From NCBI GenBank assembly GCA_002331385.1, contig DCYB01000007.1, positions 124,001 to 188,000 of the forward strand: a DNA stretch of 64,000 bases, given 5' to 3'. The position numbers were made by a program, and so were the translations under genes. The DNA comes from Comamonadaceae bacterium UBA2121. Lineage in GTDB: Bacteria; Pseudomonadota; Gammaproteobacteria; Burkholderiales; Burkholderiaceae_C. The notes below the pieces were generated by a model. That model saw nothing but the letters and a program-made list of their open reading frames with translations, made no database searches and was not told the DNA's origin. The stretch's first letter is position 1; the number at the start of each line of letters is the position of its first letter. Below are positions 36,295 to 45,544 of the stretch, one piece after another.

Positions 36295-36371
36295 GCGGCT
36301 GTAGCTCAGCTGGATAGAGTACTTGGCTACGAACCAAGGGGTCGTGGGTTCGATTCCTGCCAGCCGCACCA
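36295..36371 (+). tRNA. tRNA-Arg (anticodon ACG)
   Basis: Acceptor GCGGCTG/CAGCCGC, D-loop AGCTGGATA, anticodon stem CTTGG/CCAAG with loop CTACGAA (anticodon ACG, normally edited to ICG), T-loop TTCGATT and encoded CCA at 36369-36371; 77 nt. It reads CGU, CGC and CGA. Confidence 0.96.
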
Positions 36372-36380
36372 AAACGTGAA

Positions 36381-36411
36381 GCCTCAGAGTAGAAATGCTC
36401 TGAGGCTTTTT
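36381..36411 (+). terminator. Terminator after tRNA-Arg
   Basis: A 9-bp stem GCCTCAGAG/CTCTGAGGC, 8-nt loop and T5 tail, 10 nt after the CCA end. Confidence 0.9.
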
Positions 36412-36618
36412 CGTTTCTGCACACTCAGCCTCTGCGCAACCACCTCCCTCGTTCCGTCACGCGCGTCACGCGCTGCTACCCCAAAACAGCAGGCCTGTGA
36501 AGACCCATCAATAAAGTATTCAAACCAAGCGGAATCAATTTGACGGCAGGCAGGGATTGCAATCGCCCACCACGAGCGATGCACTCTCTTTAGGTTGACC
36601 GAGGACATAATCGGCACC

Positions 36619-36975
36619 ATGTACGCTTGGCGCTCCTCCACCGTATTGCCTCGTCTTCTCTTGACGTGGTTCCTGCTGGTGTTGGGCGTTGCAGGCATCT
36701 CGCCCATCGTCCATCCCCGGGCCATGGAGATGGTGTGCACCACCGGCGGCATCCAACTCGTTGCACTGGACGGCGACACCGAAGCCGACGGCGCAGGGCC
36801 GCGCACACTGGATTGCGCCTTGTGTCTTGCCCACATCGCGCCCACGACCAGCCTCGACGCCCCCATACCCACCTCGCAGCGCGTGGCGACGACCATCGCG
36901 CCGTCGATTTCCGCAGGATTTTCGAGCCGGACAGGCGCACCCCTGCCTGCGCGCGGGCCGCCTTTGCTCGCCTGA
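36619..36975 (+). CDS. DUF2946 family protein
   Basis: A 118-residue protein with an N-terminal membrane or signal helix (LPRLLLTWFLLVLGVAGI). The family pattern is EMVCTTGGIQLVALDGD, then LDCALCLAHIAP; the CxxC could bind a metal or form a disulfide. In other bacteria DUF2946 genes sit beside TonB-dependent copper receptors or other copper genes, and here a TonB receptor follows on the same strand after 244 bp, so a role in metal acquisition is inferred. The start at 36619 matches the helix; an upstream TTG (36595) is possible. The gap to the receptor gene holds no other frame worth reporting. Confidence 0.7.
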   Translation: MYAWRSSTVLPRLLLTWFLLVLGVAGISPIVHPRAMEMVCTTGGIQLVALDGDTEADGAGPRTLDCALCLAHIAPTTSLDAPIPTSQRVATTIAPSISAGFSSRTGAPLPARGPPLLA

Positions 36976-37219
36976 GCCCTTTCTCTCCCGATATTCCACG
37001 GGGCTGCGGACGAATTCGATCCGGCAGCGGCTTTGCGCGCGCAACTTCGAGCATTGAATCGATTCGTGCCTGCTGTGCCTACGTATTCCGGAGTGCATCG
37101 CCGGCCCCATTGCCTCTGTGCGCACTGCAGTCCATTGCACGGACGTTCAGCGCCTGCGCAGATGTTGCCCCTTCCTCTCCCGTCGCGCACTTTCGTGAGC
37201 GACTCAGCCGGAATTCACC

Positions 37220-39262
37220 GTGTCTTTTTCTGTGTCATACCTCCGTCCATCCCCCTTCCTGCTGGACCTGAGCCCTCCTCCTCGGGATTCGAATGCGGGG
37301 GCGCGCAAAGCCTTCCCCGCATCGCAGGCCGCCAGTCCCATCGCACTGTTGGCCGCGCTTACCTTCAGTGCGCACGTTCTAGCGGGCGCCGATTTGCCCG
37401 TGGAGGCGTCGCCCGCTCCCGTCCTCCCGCCCGTTGAAGTCACCACCACTGTCAACCCACGCGCCGTGCTGGACGTTCAAGCTGCCGTGCAAGTCATGGA
37501 TCGACAGGATCTGGACGCCGCATCCGGCACGAGCGTGACCGAGGCACTGCGCCAGGCCGTGGGCGTTGATGCCCGCGCACTGGGTTCCGGCAGCGCCGTG
37601 TCGATTCGCGGCTTCAGCCTGAATTCCGGCGCCATGCTGGTGGATGGGCTGCGGCGCCCGAGCAAATACGGCGGCATCAACGCCAGTCTTCTCCAGTTGG
37701 AGGACACCGACCGGATCGAGATCGTGCGCGGTCCCATGTCGGCACTGTACGGAGCCGACGCCACCGGAGGTGCGATCAACGTCATCTCCCGCTCGCCGCT
37801 CGACGACAAGGGCATCACCGGCAGTCTCCGGCTGGTCGGCGGAGCGACCGAAGGCAGTCAGCGCCAGACGGGCATTTTGGGAGCCGCCCTGGGATTTGGC
37901 AGCGACGACCTGCGTCACCGCATCAGCCTGGAGCGCAGGCATCGCGGGCTTTTCCGCTACGACAAAGAGCAACCCACCGCCGACCTCAATCGGCTTGGGC
38001 AAACCTACGCGAGATACGACGGCGCGTACCGGATTTCCGGTGACCACAACGTACGCTGGACGCTGGAGTTCACCGACCAGAACGACGAAGGCCCGGGCTG
38101 GCTGACAAGCGCGGGCAACGGCTCCGCGCCATCATCCTATACAGCGTTCGAGCGCGAGCGGCGCTGGTTTGGAGCCCTGCACTATCGCGGTGCCATCGGC
38201 GCTGGCGCCCTGGAAGCCGATGTCGGCTATGGCACCACGGACGCATCGACCTCGCGCAGTTTTCCCAAGATCGAATTCACCGACTACCAGCAATGGCAGG
38301 GACAGGCACGTTACGCGATCGAACTGGGCGACCACTCCCTGCTGTTCGGCGGCGGCAGCGTGCGTGACGATATCGACATCACCATCAACAGCGGCCGCGC
38401 CACGCGCACCAACACCCACTTGCTGGCGCAGGACGAATGGACCCTACCCGCCCAATGGAAGCTGCTGGCGGGGCTGCGGCATGACAGGTTCACCGACTTC
38501 GGATCGGTCACCACGCCCCGCCTGTCGCTGCAGCGCACCATAGGTCCATGGCAGGCCCGCCTCGGTTACGGTGAGGCGTTCCGCGCGCCAACGGTGATCG
38601 AGCAGCACTCGTCGCTGACACGCGGCACGTTCCTGATCATAGGCAACCCGGATCTGAAGCCGGAGACCAACAAATCGTGGGAGGCAGCGCTGTCCTATCG
38701 CACCCAAGATCTCGACGTGCAAGGCCTCTACTTCCGCTCTCGCGTCCATGGGCTGATCAATACGGTCAACGAACCACGCGAGCCGGGCGATCCAGCGCAC
38801 ATCCGCACCCGCGCGCGCTATGTGAACATCGAACGCGCCCATCTGGAAGGACTGGAACTCAGCGCACAGGCGCGCCTGAACGCAAACTTCTCGCTCAATA
38901 CCGGTTGGGAATATCTCGATGCGCGCGACGCAAGCACGCAAACGCGCCTCACCGGACATGCGCGCCAGATTGCCCGCGCCGGCCTGCGCTGGAATCAAGA
39001 GCGCTGGCGTGCCGACGTGCTGGCCCGCTATTACTTCGACTACTACGCCGCCGACACCAGCCAGCGCGGCAGTGCGCCCATCAACACGAACTACGGCACG
39101 GCCGACCTGAAGGTGCGCTACCGCGCCACCGCCCATACCTCCATCGCATTGGGCGTCGACAACCTCTTTGCCCGTCGTCAACCCATGAACTTCAACAGCC
39201 GCGGCTCCACCATGGACCCGCCCACGCGCTTTTTCTATCTGGAGCTCAGGTACACACTGTGA
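37220..39262 (+). CDS. TonB-dependent outer-membrane receptor
   Basis: A 680-residue receptor: N-terminal signal, TonB box-like stretch near PPVEVTTTV (about 68-76), plug domain (SVTEALRQAVGVDARAL, SIRGFSLNSGAMLVDGLR, IEIVRGPMSALYGADATGGAINVISR) and a 22-strand barrel ending in FFYLELRYTL with terminal aromatic/hydrophobic signature. The plug resembles CirA/FepA-type siderophore receptors. The preceding DUF2946 gene suggests metal or metallophore uptake, possibly copper; ligand is unproven. The GTG at 37220 is the only start giving a full signal region, though that N-terminus is unusually long (about 57 residues). Confidence 0.85.
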   Translation: MSFSVSYLRPSPFLLDLSPPPRDSNAGARKAFPASQAASPIALLAALTFSAHVLAGADLPVEASPAPVLPPVEVTTTVNPRAVLDVQAAVQVMDRQDLDAASGTSVTEALRQAVGVDARALGSGSAVSIRGFSLNSGAMLVDGLRRPSKYGGINASLLQLEDTDRIEIVRGPMSALYGADATGGAINVISRSPLDDKGITGSLRLVGGATEGSQRQTGILGAALGFGSDDLRHRISLERRHRGLFRYDKEQPTADLNRLGQTYARYDGAYRISGDHNVRWTLEFTDQNDEGPGWLTSAGNGSAPSSYTAFERERRWFGALHYRGAIGAGALEADVGYGTTDASTSRSFPKIEFTDYQQWQGQARYAIELGDHSLLFGGGSVRDDIDITINSGRATRTNTHLLAQDEWTLPAQWKLLAGLRHDRFTDFGSVTTPRLSLQRTIGPWQARLGYGEAFRAPTVIEQHSSLTRGTFLIIGNPDLKPETNKSWEAALSYRTQDLDVQGLYFRSRVHGLINTVNEPREPGDPAHIRTRARYVNIERAHLEGLELSAQARLNANFSLNTGWEYLDARDASTQTRLTGHARQIARAGLRWNQERWRADVLARYYFDYYAADTSQRGSAPINTNYGTADLKVRYRATAHTSIALGVDNLFARRQPMNFNSRGSTMDPPTRFFYLELRYTL

Positions 39263-39299
39263 TGGCCCTCATCATTTGAAACTCAGGCAAGATCGGGCC

Positions 39300-39875
39300 A
39301 TGAACAAAGCCTTCACCAAAGAGACTGATGCGGACGACGATGACGACGATCTGCCGCAAGCAGCGGGCATTCCTGCTGGCAGCAAGAACTACATCACCCC
39401 GCCGGGCTACACGCGCCTGCGTGGCGAGTTGATGCACCTGATCGACGTGGAGCGCCCGCAGGTCGTTGACATCGTGCATTGGGCGGCGAGCAACGGCGAC
39501 CGATCGGAGAACGGAGACTATCTCTACGGCAAGAAGCGCCTGCGCGAGATTGATCGGCGCATCCGCTTCCTGACCAAGCGGCTCGAGATCGCCGAAGTGG
39601 TGGATGCGTCCCAACACGCCGGCAGCGATCAGGTGTTCTTTGGCGCGACGGTGACCTATATCGACGACCTCGATGGCGTGGAGCGCACGGTCACCATCAT
39701 GGGCATCGACGAAGCCGACAATGCCCAGCAGCAGATCAGCTGGATTTCACCCGTAGCCCGCGCCCTCGTGAAAGCGCGTGTAGGCGACGAGGTCACCCTG
39801 CAAACGCCAGCCGGCGTGCGCACGCTGGAGATCGTAGAAGTGCAATACCCCGAGCCGCCCGCCGATCAGGACTGA
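39300..39875 (+). CDS. greB: Transcription elongation factor GreB
   Basis: A 191-residue secondary-channel factor that stimulates transcript cleavage by backtracked RNA polymerase. The coiled-coil tip carries SNGDRSENGDYLYGKKRLREID with the catalytic acidic pair; the C-terminal FKBP-like domain ends VGDEVTLQTPAGVRTLEIVEV. An acidic N-terminal extension (TDADDDDDD) precedes YITPPGYTRLRGEL. The ATG at 39300 fits GreB; SD is weak. GreB rather than GreA is judged from YITPPGY and the basic KRLREIDRRIRFL helix. Confidence 0.9.
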   Translation: MNKAFTKETDADDDDDDLPQAAGIPAGSKNYITPPGYTRLRGELMHLIDVERPQVVDIVHWAASNGDRSENGDYLYGKKRLREIDRRIRFLTKRLEIAEVVDASQHAGSDQVFFGATVTYIDDLDGVERTVTIMGIDEADNAQQQISWISPVARALVKARVGDEVTLQTPAGVRTLEIVEVQYPEPPADQD

Positions 39876-39895
39876 CGCGCTCGGACCGCACAAAA

Positions 39896-39929
39896 AGAAA
39901 AGCCAGCCGGGAAACGGGCTGGCTTTTCT
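39896..39929. terminator. Bidirectional terminator between greB and the RSH gene
   Basis: A 13-bp stem, AGAAAAGCCAGCC with GGCTGGCTTTTCT, around an 8-nt loop, between convergent genes. A and T tracts inside the stem serve both strands. Confidence 0.9.
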
Positions 39930-39951
39930 GCTGATGCGCTCGACGGTCCTG

Positions 39952-42231
39952 TCAGCCTGCGAGCGGAATCTCCCGCAGCACGCGCAGCACGGAATGCGTA
40001 CGGCGCAGATTGCGCAGCACGGCTTCCAGATGGGCCAGATTGCGCACCTGGATCAGGAAGCGCAGATCAATGGTTTCCTCCATCGCCTCACCTTCCATGT
40101 CCACGCGCATGATGTCGGATTCGGAATTGGCCAGCTCGGCCGCCACGCGCGCGAGCACGCCCTTGCCGTTGGTGACCGTCACGATGATGCCGGTCTCGAA
40201 CATGCGCGCAGGCTCTTCCGCCCAATCCACCGAGATAAAGCGCTCGCTGTCCTTGGCCTGGAGTTTCTGCGCGATAGCGCAGCGCACGTTGTGCACCACC
40301 AAGCCCTCTCCACGCCCCAGATAGCCGGTGATCGGGTCGCCCGGCACCGGTCGGCAGCATTCGGCATATTGCACGGATGCGCCTTCGCTGCCGTCCAGCG
40401 AAATGCCGCCTTGCGAGATCGTCTCATGCGAGCCATAGCGCTCGCGCGTGAGCAGCAATGCGTCGGGGCGCTGTCCTTCTTCCGACATCAGCAGCGCCAT
40501 GCGTTTGGCAACGATGCTCGCCACGCGCTTGCCCAAACCAATATCGGTCATCAGGTCCGAGCGCGTGCGGCTGCCGGTGAAGCGCAGCAGCTTCTCCCAG
40601 ATGGCCGCTTGCGCGTCCTCATCGGGCAGCCCCTCCATGCCTTCCGCGCGCACCGCTTGCGTGAGCAGTTTTTCGCCCAGACTGGCCGACTCGGTCAGCT
40701 CCATACTCTTGAGGTAGTGGCGAATCTTGGAGCGCGCACGGCCTGTGCGCACAAACGCCAGCCAGGCCGGGTTGGGATGCGAGTCGGGTGCGGAAACAAT
40801 TTCCACTACGTCGCCGTTTTTCAGTTCGGTGCGCAGCGGAACTGGCTCGCCGTTGATCTTGGCGGACACGGTGCGGTCGCCCACATCCGTGTGCACGGCA
40901 TAGGCAAAATCGACCACGGTCGCGCCGCGCGGCAACGCCATGATCTGGCTCTTGGGCGTGAACACGTAGACTGCATCGGGAAACAGGTCCACGCGCACGT
41001 GGTCCCAGAACTCGGCCGCGTCGCGCGTTTCGTTCTGGATGTCGAGCAGCGACTGCAGCCACTTCGTGCCCATGCGCTCCACCGACGACGCTCCAGCGCC
41101 GCCCACTTCCTTGTACAGCCAGTGTGCGGCCACGCCCGCTTCCGCCACCACGTTCATTTCTTCGGTGCGTATCTGGAATTCGATGTTCACCCCCGCCGGG
41201 CCGACGAGCGTGGTGTGCAGCGACTGATAGCCGTTGACCTTGGCAATCGCAATATGGTCCTTGAACTTGCCCGGCACCGGCTTGTACATCTGGTGCAGCA
41301 CACCGAGCGCCGTATAGCAATCGGTGGCCGTGGGCACGATGACGCGGAAGCCGTAAATGTCTGTCACCTTGGCAAAGCTCAGGTGCTTTTCAGTCATCTT
41401 CTCGTAGATCGAGAACAATGTCTTTTCACGCCCTGCCAAGCGCACGTTCATGCCAAGGCGGCTGAACGCCAGATCGACTTCTGCCTGCACCTTGGCGACC
41501 AGATCGCGGCGGCGCGTGCGCGCCTTGCCGACCGCCTTGGCCAGCGTTGCGTAGCGCCATGGATGCAAGTGGCGGAAGGCCAGATCCTGCAACTCGCGGA
41601 AAGTCTGGTTCAGCCCCAGCCGATGGGCGATCGGGACATAGATCTCCAGCGTTTCCGAGGAAATGCGGCGCCACTTGGAGCGCGGCATGTCCGAGAGCGT
41701 GCGCATGTTGTGCGTACGATCGGCCAACTTGATGAGGATGACGCGCACATCGCGCGCCATAGCCAGCAGCATCTTGCGAAACGACTCCGCCTGATTTTCT
41801 TCGCGCGTGTCGAACTGGAGCTTGTCCAGCTTGGTGAGTCCGTCCACCATTTCAGCGACCGATGCGCCAAAGCGCTCCACCAGATCGGCCTTGGTGACGC
41901 CGCAATCCTCCATCGCATCGTGCAGCAGCGCGGCACACAGCGCCTGCGCATCCAGCTTCCAACTGGCGCACAGGGCAGCTACGGCAATAGGATGGGTAAT
42001 GTAGGGCTCGCCGCTGTTGCGCATCTGCCCGAGGTGTGCCTGATCGGCAAAACGGTAGGCCTGACGCACCTGCTCGATGCTGGCCTCGTCCAGGTAGTCC
42101 AACTTTTCCAAAAGCGCGGCAAAGCTTGCCGCAGCCGCATTGGCGGCAGCCGCGCCAGTGTCTCCGGCCCCCGGGACCGGAGAACTGACTTTTGACTCTG
42201 TAGCGGATGCCAGATTAGACACTGCCTTCAT
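39952..42231 (-). CDS. spoT: Bifunctional (p)ppGpp synthase/hydrolase, SpoT/RSH
   Basis: A 759-residue RSH protein. The hydrolase domain keeps the HD motif (ALLHDAMEDCG) and THNMRTL, so hydrolysis should be active, unlike RelA. The synthetase region is intact: TDIYGFRVIVPT, PGKFKDHIAIAKVNGYQSLHTTL and EFQIRTEEM. TGS (VYVFTPKSQIMALPRGATVVDFAYAVH) and C-terminal ACT (VARVAAELANSESDIMRVDME) domains follow. The start at 42231 is preferred to 42282 on family grounds. rpoZ and gmk lie upstream on the same strand, as in many proteobacteria. Confidence 0.94.
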   Translation of the reverse strand: MKAVSNLASATESKVSSPVPGAGDTGAAAANAAAASFAALLEKLDYLDEASIEQVRQAYRFADQAHLGQMRNSGEPYITHPIAVAALCASWKLDAQALCAALLHDAMEDCGVTKADLVERFGASVAEMVDGLTKLDKLQFDTREENQAESFRKMLLAMARDVRVILIKLADRTHNMRTLSDMPRSKWRRISSETLEIYVPIAHRLGLNQTFRELQDLAFRHLHPWRYATLAKAVGKARTRRRDLVAKVQAEVDLAFSRLGMNVRLAGREKTLFSIYEKMTEKHLSFAKVTDIYGFRVIVPTATDCYTALGVLHQMYKPVPGKFKDHIAIAKVNGYQSLHTTLVGPAGVNIEFQIRTEEMNVVAEAGVAAHWLYKEVGGAGASSVERMGTKWLQSLLDIQNETRDAAEFWDHVRVDLFPDAVYVFTPKSQIMALPRGATVVDFAYAVHTDVGDRTVSAKINGEPVPLRTELKNGDVVEIVSAPDSHPNPAWLAFVRTGRARSKIRHYLKSMELTESASLGEKLLTQAVRAEGMEGLPDEDAQAAIWEKLLRFTGSRTRSDLMTDIGLGKRVASIVAKRMALLMSEEGQRPDALLLTRERYGSHETISQGGISLDGSEGASVQYAECCRPVPGDPITGYLGRGEGLVVHNVRCAIAQKLQAKDSERFISVDWAEEPARMFETGIIVTVTNGKGVLARVAAELANSESDIMRVDMEGEAMEETIDLRFLIQVRNLAHLEAVLRNLRRTHSVLRVLREIPLAG

Positions 42232-42582
42232 GCCCCAAATGTAGCTTGTGCAAAAAAATTTGACTATAAAGCACCAGCGCACATACCAACGCTACTTCCC
42301 TTGGACAAGTCGCCGGCTGACGCCGACACGTCCGATGGGAATATCCACGTAGACCGCGAAGGTTGCTGCGATGCAACATACGCCATGTTAACCACAGGTG
42401 GCGTGCGCGCAAAGAACTGTTACTGACGACTCGCAGAGGTTCGGCGATTGCCCGGCGAAACCAGACGTGCGGCGCGTGACTCAATGATTTGAGGGTAACA
42501 GGAACAAAAAAGCACCGCAGTGCGGTGCTTTTTCTTTTTGCGGGTAGGACGCGGCGTTCCTGCCCTGCCAGACACTGCCTGC
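42232..42582 (-). other. rpoZ-spoT intergenic region (no gene), weak spoT promoter
   Basis: These 351 bases hold the rpoZ terminator (42506-42534) and, near spoT, a possible minus-strand promoter: -10 TATAGT (42268-42263) and -35 TTGGTA (42289-42284) with a short 15-nt spacer. A minus-strand open frame (42484-42215) begins just past the terminator but has no SD or family likeness, so no gene is called. Confidence 0.5.
42506..42534 (-). terminator. Terminator after rpoZ
   Basis: GCACCG/CGGTGC with loop CAGTG, flanked by A6 and T5 runs (also usable on the other strand), about 49 nt past the rpoZ stop. Confidence 0.85.
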
Positions 42583-42786
42583 TCAGCCCGGAACCTTCTT
42601 GAGCATTTCCAGACCGACCTTGCCGCCAGCGATTTCACGCAGCGCAGTGACGGCAGGCTTATTGCGGCTTTCAATCTTGGGAGAGTGGCCCTGGCTGAGC
42701 ATGCGGGCACGGTAAGTGGCAGCCAGTACGAGCTGAAAACGGTTGGGGATCTGCTCGAGGCAGTCTTCCACGGTAATGCGGGCCAT
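42583..42786 (-). CDS. rpoZ: RNA polymerase omega subunit
   Basis: A 67-residue omega subunit. MARITVEDCLEQIPNRFQLVLAATYRARML is diagnostic, with NKPAVTALREIAGGKVG following. It wraps the beta' C-terminus and supports ppGpp binding site 1. It is 21 bp behind gmk. Confidence 0.97.
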   Translation of the reverse strand: MARITVEDCLEQIPNRFQLVLAATYRARMLSQGHSPKIESRNKPAVTALREIAGGKVGLEMLKKVPG

Positions 42787-42807
42787 GTGATTCTCCGGGG
42801 TTCCAGT

Positions 42808-43428
42808 TCAGGAAATATGAAGCGACTCGAAAGTATCGGCCCGGGCGCGACGCTGGGCGGCGTACTTCAGTCGCTGTGCATGAACAATGGTTTTCAGATC
42901 GAAAAGCGCACGTTCAAAAACTTCATTGATTATAACGAAGTCGAAATTCTCCACTTGCGCCATCTCTTGCGCCGCGTTGGCAAGGCGCATTTCGATGACC
43001 TCGGCCTCGTCTTCACCGCGGCGCTCCAGACGCGAGCGCAACTCGTCCCAACTGGGCGGCAGGATGAAGATCAGCACGGCGTTGGTGAAGGTCTTCTTCA
43101 CCTGCAATGCTCCCTGGTAGTCGATCTCCAGCACCACATCTGCGCCCTGTCCCACCCGGTCCTCGATCGCCTTGCGCGAGGTGCCGTAGCGGCGGCCATG
43201 CACGTTCGCCCACTCGACAAACCCATTGGCCCCGACCATGGCGTCGAATTCCTGATCGGAGGCGAAAAAATACTCCCGACCATGCTTTTCTTGTCCACGC
43301 GGCGCACGCGTGGTGTGGGACACGGAAGGCTGCACGAGCGAGTCCAATTCCCGCAAGGCCTTCACCAGACTGGATTTGCCCGCCCCGCTGGGGGCGGACA
43401 CTACAAATAGGTTTCCTGGGTAGTCCAT
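42808..43428 (-). CDS. gmk: Guanylate kinase
   Basis: A 206-residue kinase phosphorylating GMP to GDP. P-loop SAPSGAGKSSLVKAL; GMP-binding HTTRAPRGQEKHGREYFF; lid region RLERRGEDEAEVIEMRL. The start at 43428 (MDYPGNLFVVSAPSG) gives family length; an upstream in-frame codon at 43509 adds 27 residues not seen in the family. Confidence 0.96.
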   Translation of the reverse strand: MDYPGNLFVVSAPSGAGKSSLVKALRELDSLVQPSVSHTTRAPRGQEKHGREYFFASDQEFDAMVGANGFVEWANVHGRRYGTSRKAIEDRVGQGADVVLEIDYQGALQVKKTFTNAVLIFILPPSWDELRSRLERRGEDEAEVIEMRLANAAQEMAQVENFDFVIINEVFERALFDLKTIVHAQRLKYAAQRRARADTFESLHIS

Positions 43429-43545
43429 AGATGTGAGCGCACGGCGCTGCCAAAACGGAATTATCGCCGCATGTGGAGTGCCGCGAGGACAAGTCAGTGG
43501 TTCAACCACCGCGCTTGTCGGCCATTTCAGCCGGAAAACCGCTGC

Positions 43546-44457
43546 TTATTCGATGTTCTGCACCTGCTCGCGCATCTGCTCGATCAGCACCTTCATATCC
43601 ACACTGATGCGCGTGAGCTCCATCGTTGCAGACTTGGAGCCAAGCGTGTTGGCCTCGCGATGCAACTCCTGAATGAGGAAGTCGAGCCGCTTGCCGACTT
43701 CTCCGCCCTTCTTGAGCAAGTGCTCGATCTCGTCCAGATGCGAGTCGAGTCGCGTCAGCTCTTCCGCCACGTCGATGCGGATGGCGAAGGCAGTGGCTTC
43801 GGTCAGCGCGCGGTCTTGCGCCATTTCGGGAGCCACGCTGCCCTCGGCCAGGGCCATGGCCTCTTTCCAGCGCTCCATGAAGCGCAGGCGCTGCTGCTCC
43901 ACGAGCTTCGGCACCAGCGGACCGGCTTTCTTTGCCAGCGCACGCAGTTGTTCGACGCGGTCGACCAGTGTGGCGGCCAGGCGCTCGCCCTCACGCGCAC
44001 GCGCGCTGGACAGGTCCTTGAGCGTCTGCTGCGCCAGTCCCTTCAGCGCGTCGGTCCAGTCAGATGCGTTGGCGCCGCCACCCGCACACAGACGCATCGC
44101 GTCGGCCACGCTCAATGCGGCTGCTTGGGGCAGCCACGCCTGCACCGTGTCCTGGATGCTGCACAGACGCTGCAAGAGTTGCGGCGTCGGCTCCTGCAGG
44201 CCAGCGCCATCGGCTGATTCGACAAAAAATGCGCGCACTTCGACCTTGCCGCGTTTGAGCTGCGCGGACAGCAGCGCACGCAGCATGGGCTCCTGCGACC
44301 GCAATTCTTCGGCCATGCGAAATGAAACGTCGAGGAACCTACTATTGACCGATCGGATTTCCAACCCCAGTCTGCGGTGGGATACTGCACCTCGCGCCTC
44401 GTTATCGGACGCCTCCAGCTGTGCGCTGGCATACCCTGTCATACTGTAAACTGCCAT
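43546..44457 (-). CDS. yicC: YicC family endoribonuclease-like protein
   Basis: A 303-residue YicC/YloC protein. The ends are typical: SMTGYASAQL at the N-terminus with SVNSRFLDVSFRMAEELR, and the C-terminal KGGEVGKRLDFLIQELHREANTLGSK plus MKVLIEQMREQVQNIE. The E. coli protein is an endoribonuclease acting with PNPase on small RNAs such as RyhB. It is 117 bp upstream of gmk on the same strand and divergent from the kinase gene. Confidence 0.92.
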   Translation of the reverse strand: MAVYSMTGYASAQLEASDNEARGAVSHRRLGLEIRSVNSRFLDVSFRMAEELRSQEPMLRALLSAQLKRGKVEVRAFFVESADGAGLQEPTPQLLQRLCSIQDTVQAWLPQAAALSVADAMRLCAGGGANASDWTDALKGLAQQTLKDLSSARAREGERLAATLVDRVEQLRALAKKAGPLVPKLVEQQRLRFMERWKEAMALAEGSVAPEMAQDRALTEATAFAIRIDVAEELTRLDSHLDEIEHLLKKGGEVGKRLDFLIQELHREANTLGSKSATMELTRISVDMKVLIEQMREQVQNIE

Positions 44458-44536
44458 TGGACTTTTCGGTGGTTGGTTGCTTGCAATCTGGTGATTATCC
44501 GGGTTCTGGCCGAGCCGTGATTGCTTCTACAGCCTT

Positions 44537-45544
44537 ATGTCGAAAATCAAGCCTGCTTCACTCCCTGCAAACACTGTTATCGGCGGCTACCGTATCGTCA
44601 GACGGGTCGCGGCCGGAGGCTTCGGCGTTGTCTATCAAGCCATGGGCCCAGATGAGCAACCCGTTGCGATCAAGGAGTATCTTCCGTCCTCTCTCGCCAC
44701 ACGCGGCGCAGGAGAGTTGGCACCCACTGTAGCGCCAGAAAAGCTTTCGCTCTATCGGCTAGGTCTGAAAAGCTTTTTTGAGGAAGGCCGTGCGCTGGCG
44801 CAAATCTCCCATCCATCGGTGGTGAGTGTGCTGAACTTCTTTCGCGAGAACGAAACCGTCTACATGGTGATGAACTACCTGGAAGGCGCGACGCTGCAGG
44901 ACTTCATCATCACGGCACGCGACCAGAAGGCGCAAAAGATTTTCCGCGAGTCCACCATCCGTTCGCTCTTCGACGAGGTGCTGCGAGGACTGCGCATCGT
45001 GCACCAGCACAAGATGCTGCACCTGGACATCAAACCCGCCAACATTTTCATCACCGAAGACGACCGCGCCGTGATGATCGACTTTGGCGCAGCGCGCGAA
45101 GTGCTGTCCAAGGAAGGCAACTTCATCCGCCCCATGTACACGCCCGGCTTTGCAGCGCCCGAGATGTACCGACGCGATTCGCAGATGGGCCCGTGGACCG
45201 ACATCTATGCCATCGGCGCATGCATCTACGCCTGCATGCACGGCTACCCGCCCACCGAAGCCACGCAGCGCTCGGACAAGGATCGCCTCACGGCGGCCCT
45301 CGCGAAAATGCGCGGCCTGTACTCCGATAATCTCATCGAAGTGGTGGAGTGGTGCATGGCCATCGATCCGCTGTCGCGCCCGCAGTCCGTTTTTGCACTG
45401 CAAAAGGAACTCAGCCGCGAGGGCGAACGGCGCTACACCAAACTCTCTGTCGCCGAAAAAATGCGTCTGCAGATCGACACCCTGGTCTCGGACTCACGCA
45501 GCACCAAACTCAAGGGTGGTAGCGGACCTGGGAAGATCCAATGA
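44537..45544 (+). CDS. Hanks-type serine/threonine protein kinase (non-RD)
   Basis: A 335-residue soluble kinase with no transmembrane segment. Glycine loop VAAGGFGVVYQA; VAIKEY lysine; catalytic loop LHLDIKPANIF, where the residue before the catalytic Asp is Leu rather than Arg; DFGAAREV; APEMY; DIYAIGACIYACMHG. All catalytic residues are present, so it should be active but without the usual activation-loop switch. A 70-residue tail follows. It overlaps the phosphatase gene by 4 bp, an obvious kinase/phosphatase pair; substrates are unknown. Confidence 0.9.
   Translation: MSKIKPASLPANTVIGGYRIVRRVAAGGFGVVYQAMGPDEQPVAIKEYLPSSLATRGAGELAPTVAPEKLSLYRLGLKSFFEEGRALAQISHPSVVSVLNFFRENETVYMVMNYLEGATLQDFIITARDQKAQKIFRESTIRSLFDEVLRGLRIVHQHKMLHLDIKPANIFITEDDRAVMIDFGAAREVLSKEGNFIRPMYTPGFAAPEMYRRDSQMGPWTDIYAIGACIYACMHGYPPTEATQRSDKDRLTAALAKMRGLYSDNLIEVVEWCMAIDPLSRPQSVFALQKELSREGERRYTKLSVAEKMRLQIDTLVSDSRSTKLKGGSGPGKIQ

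Noticed and set aside
36384..37190. A 268-codon minus-strand frame opposite the DUF2946 gene
   Set aside because: Overlaps the tRNA-Arg terminator and the antisense of a recognised family; no SD or domain.
42215..42484. Minus-strand frame of 89 codons between rpoZ and spoT
   Set aside because: Begins right after the rpoZ terminator, overlaps the spoT start, has no SD and no recognisable product.
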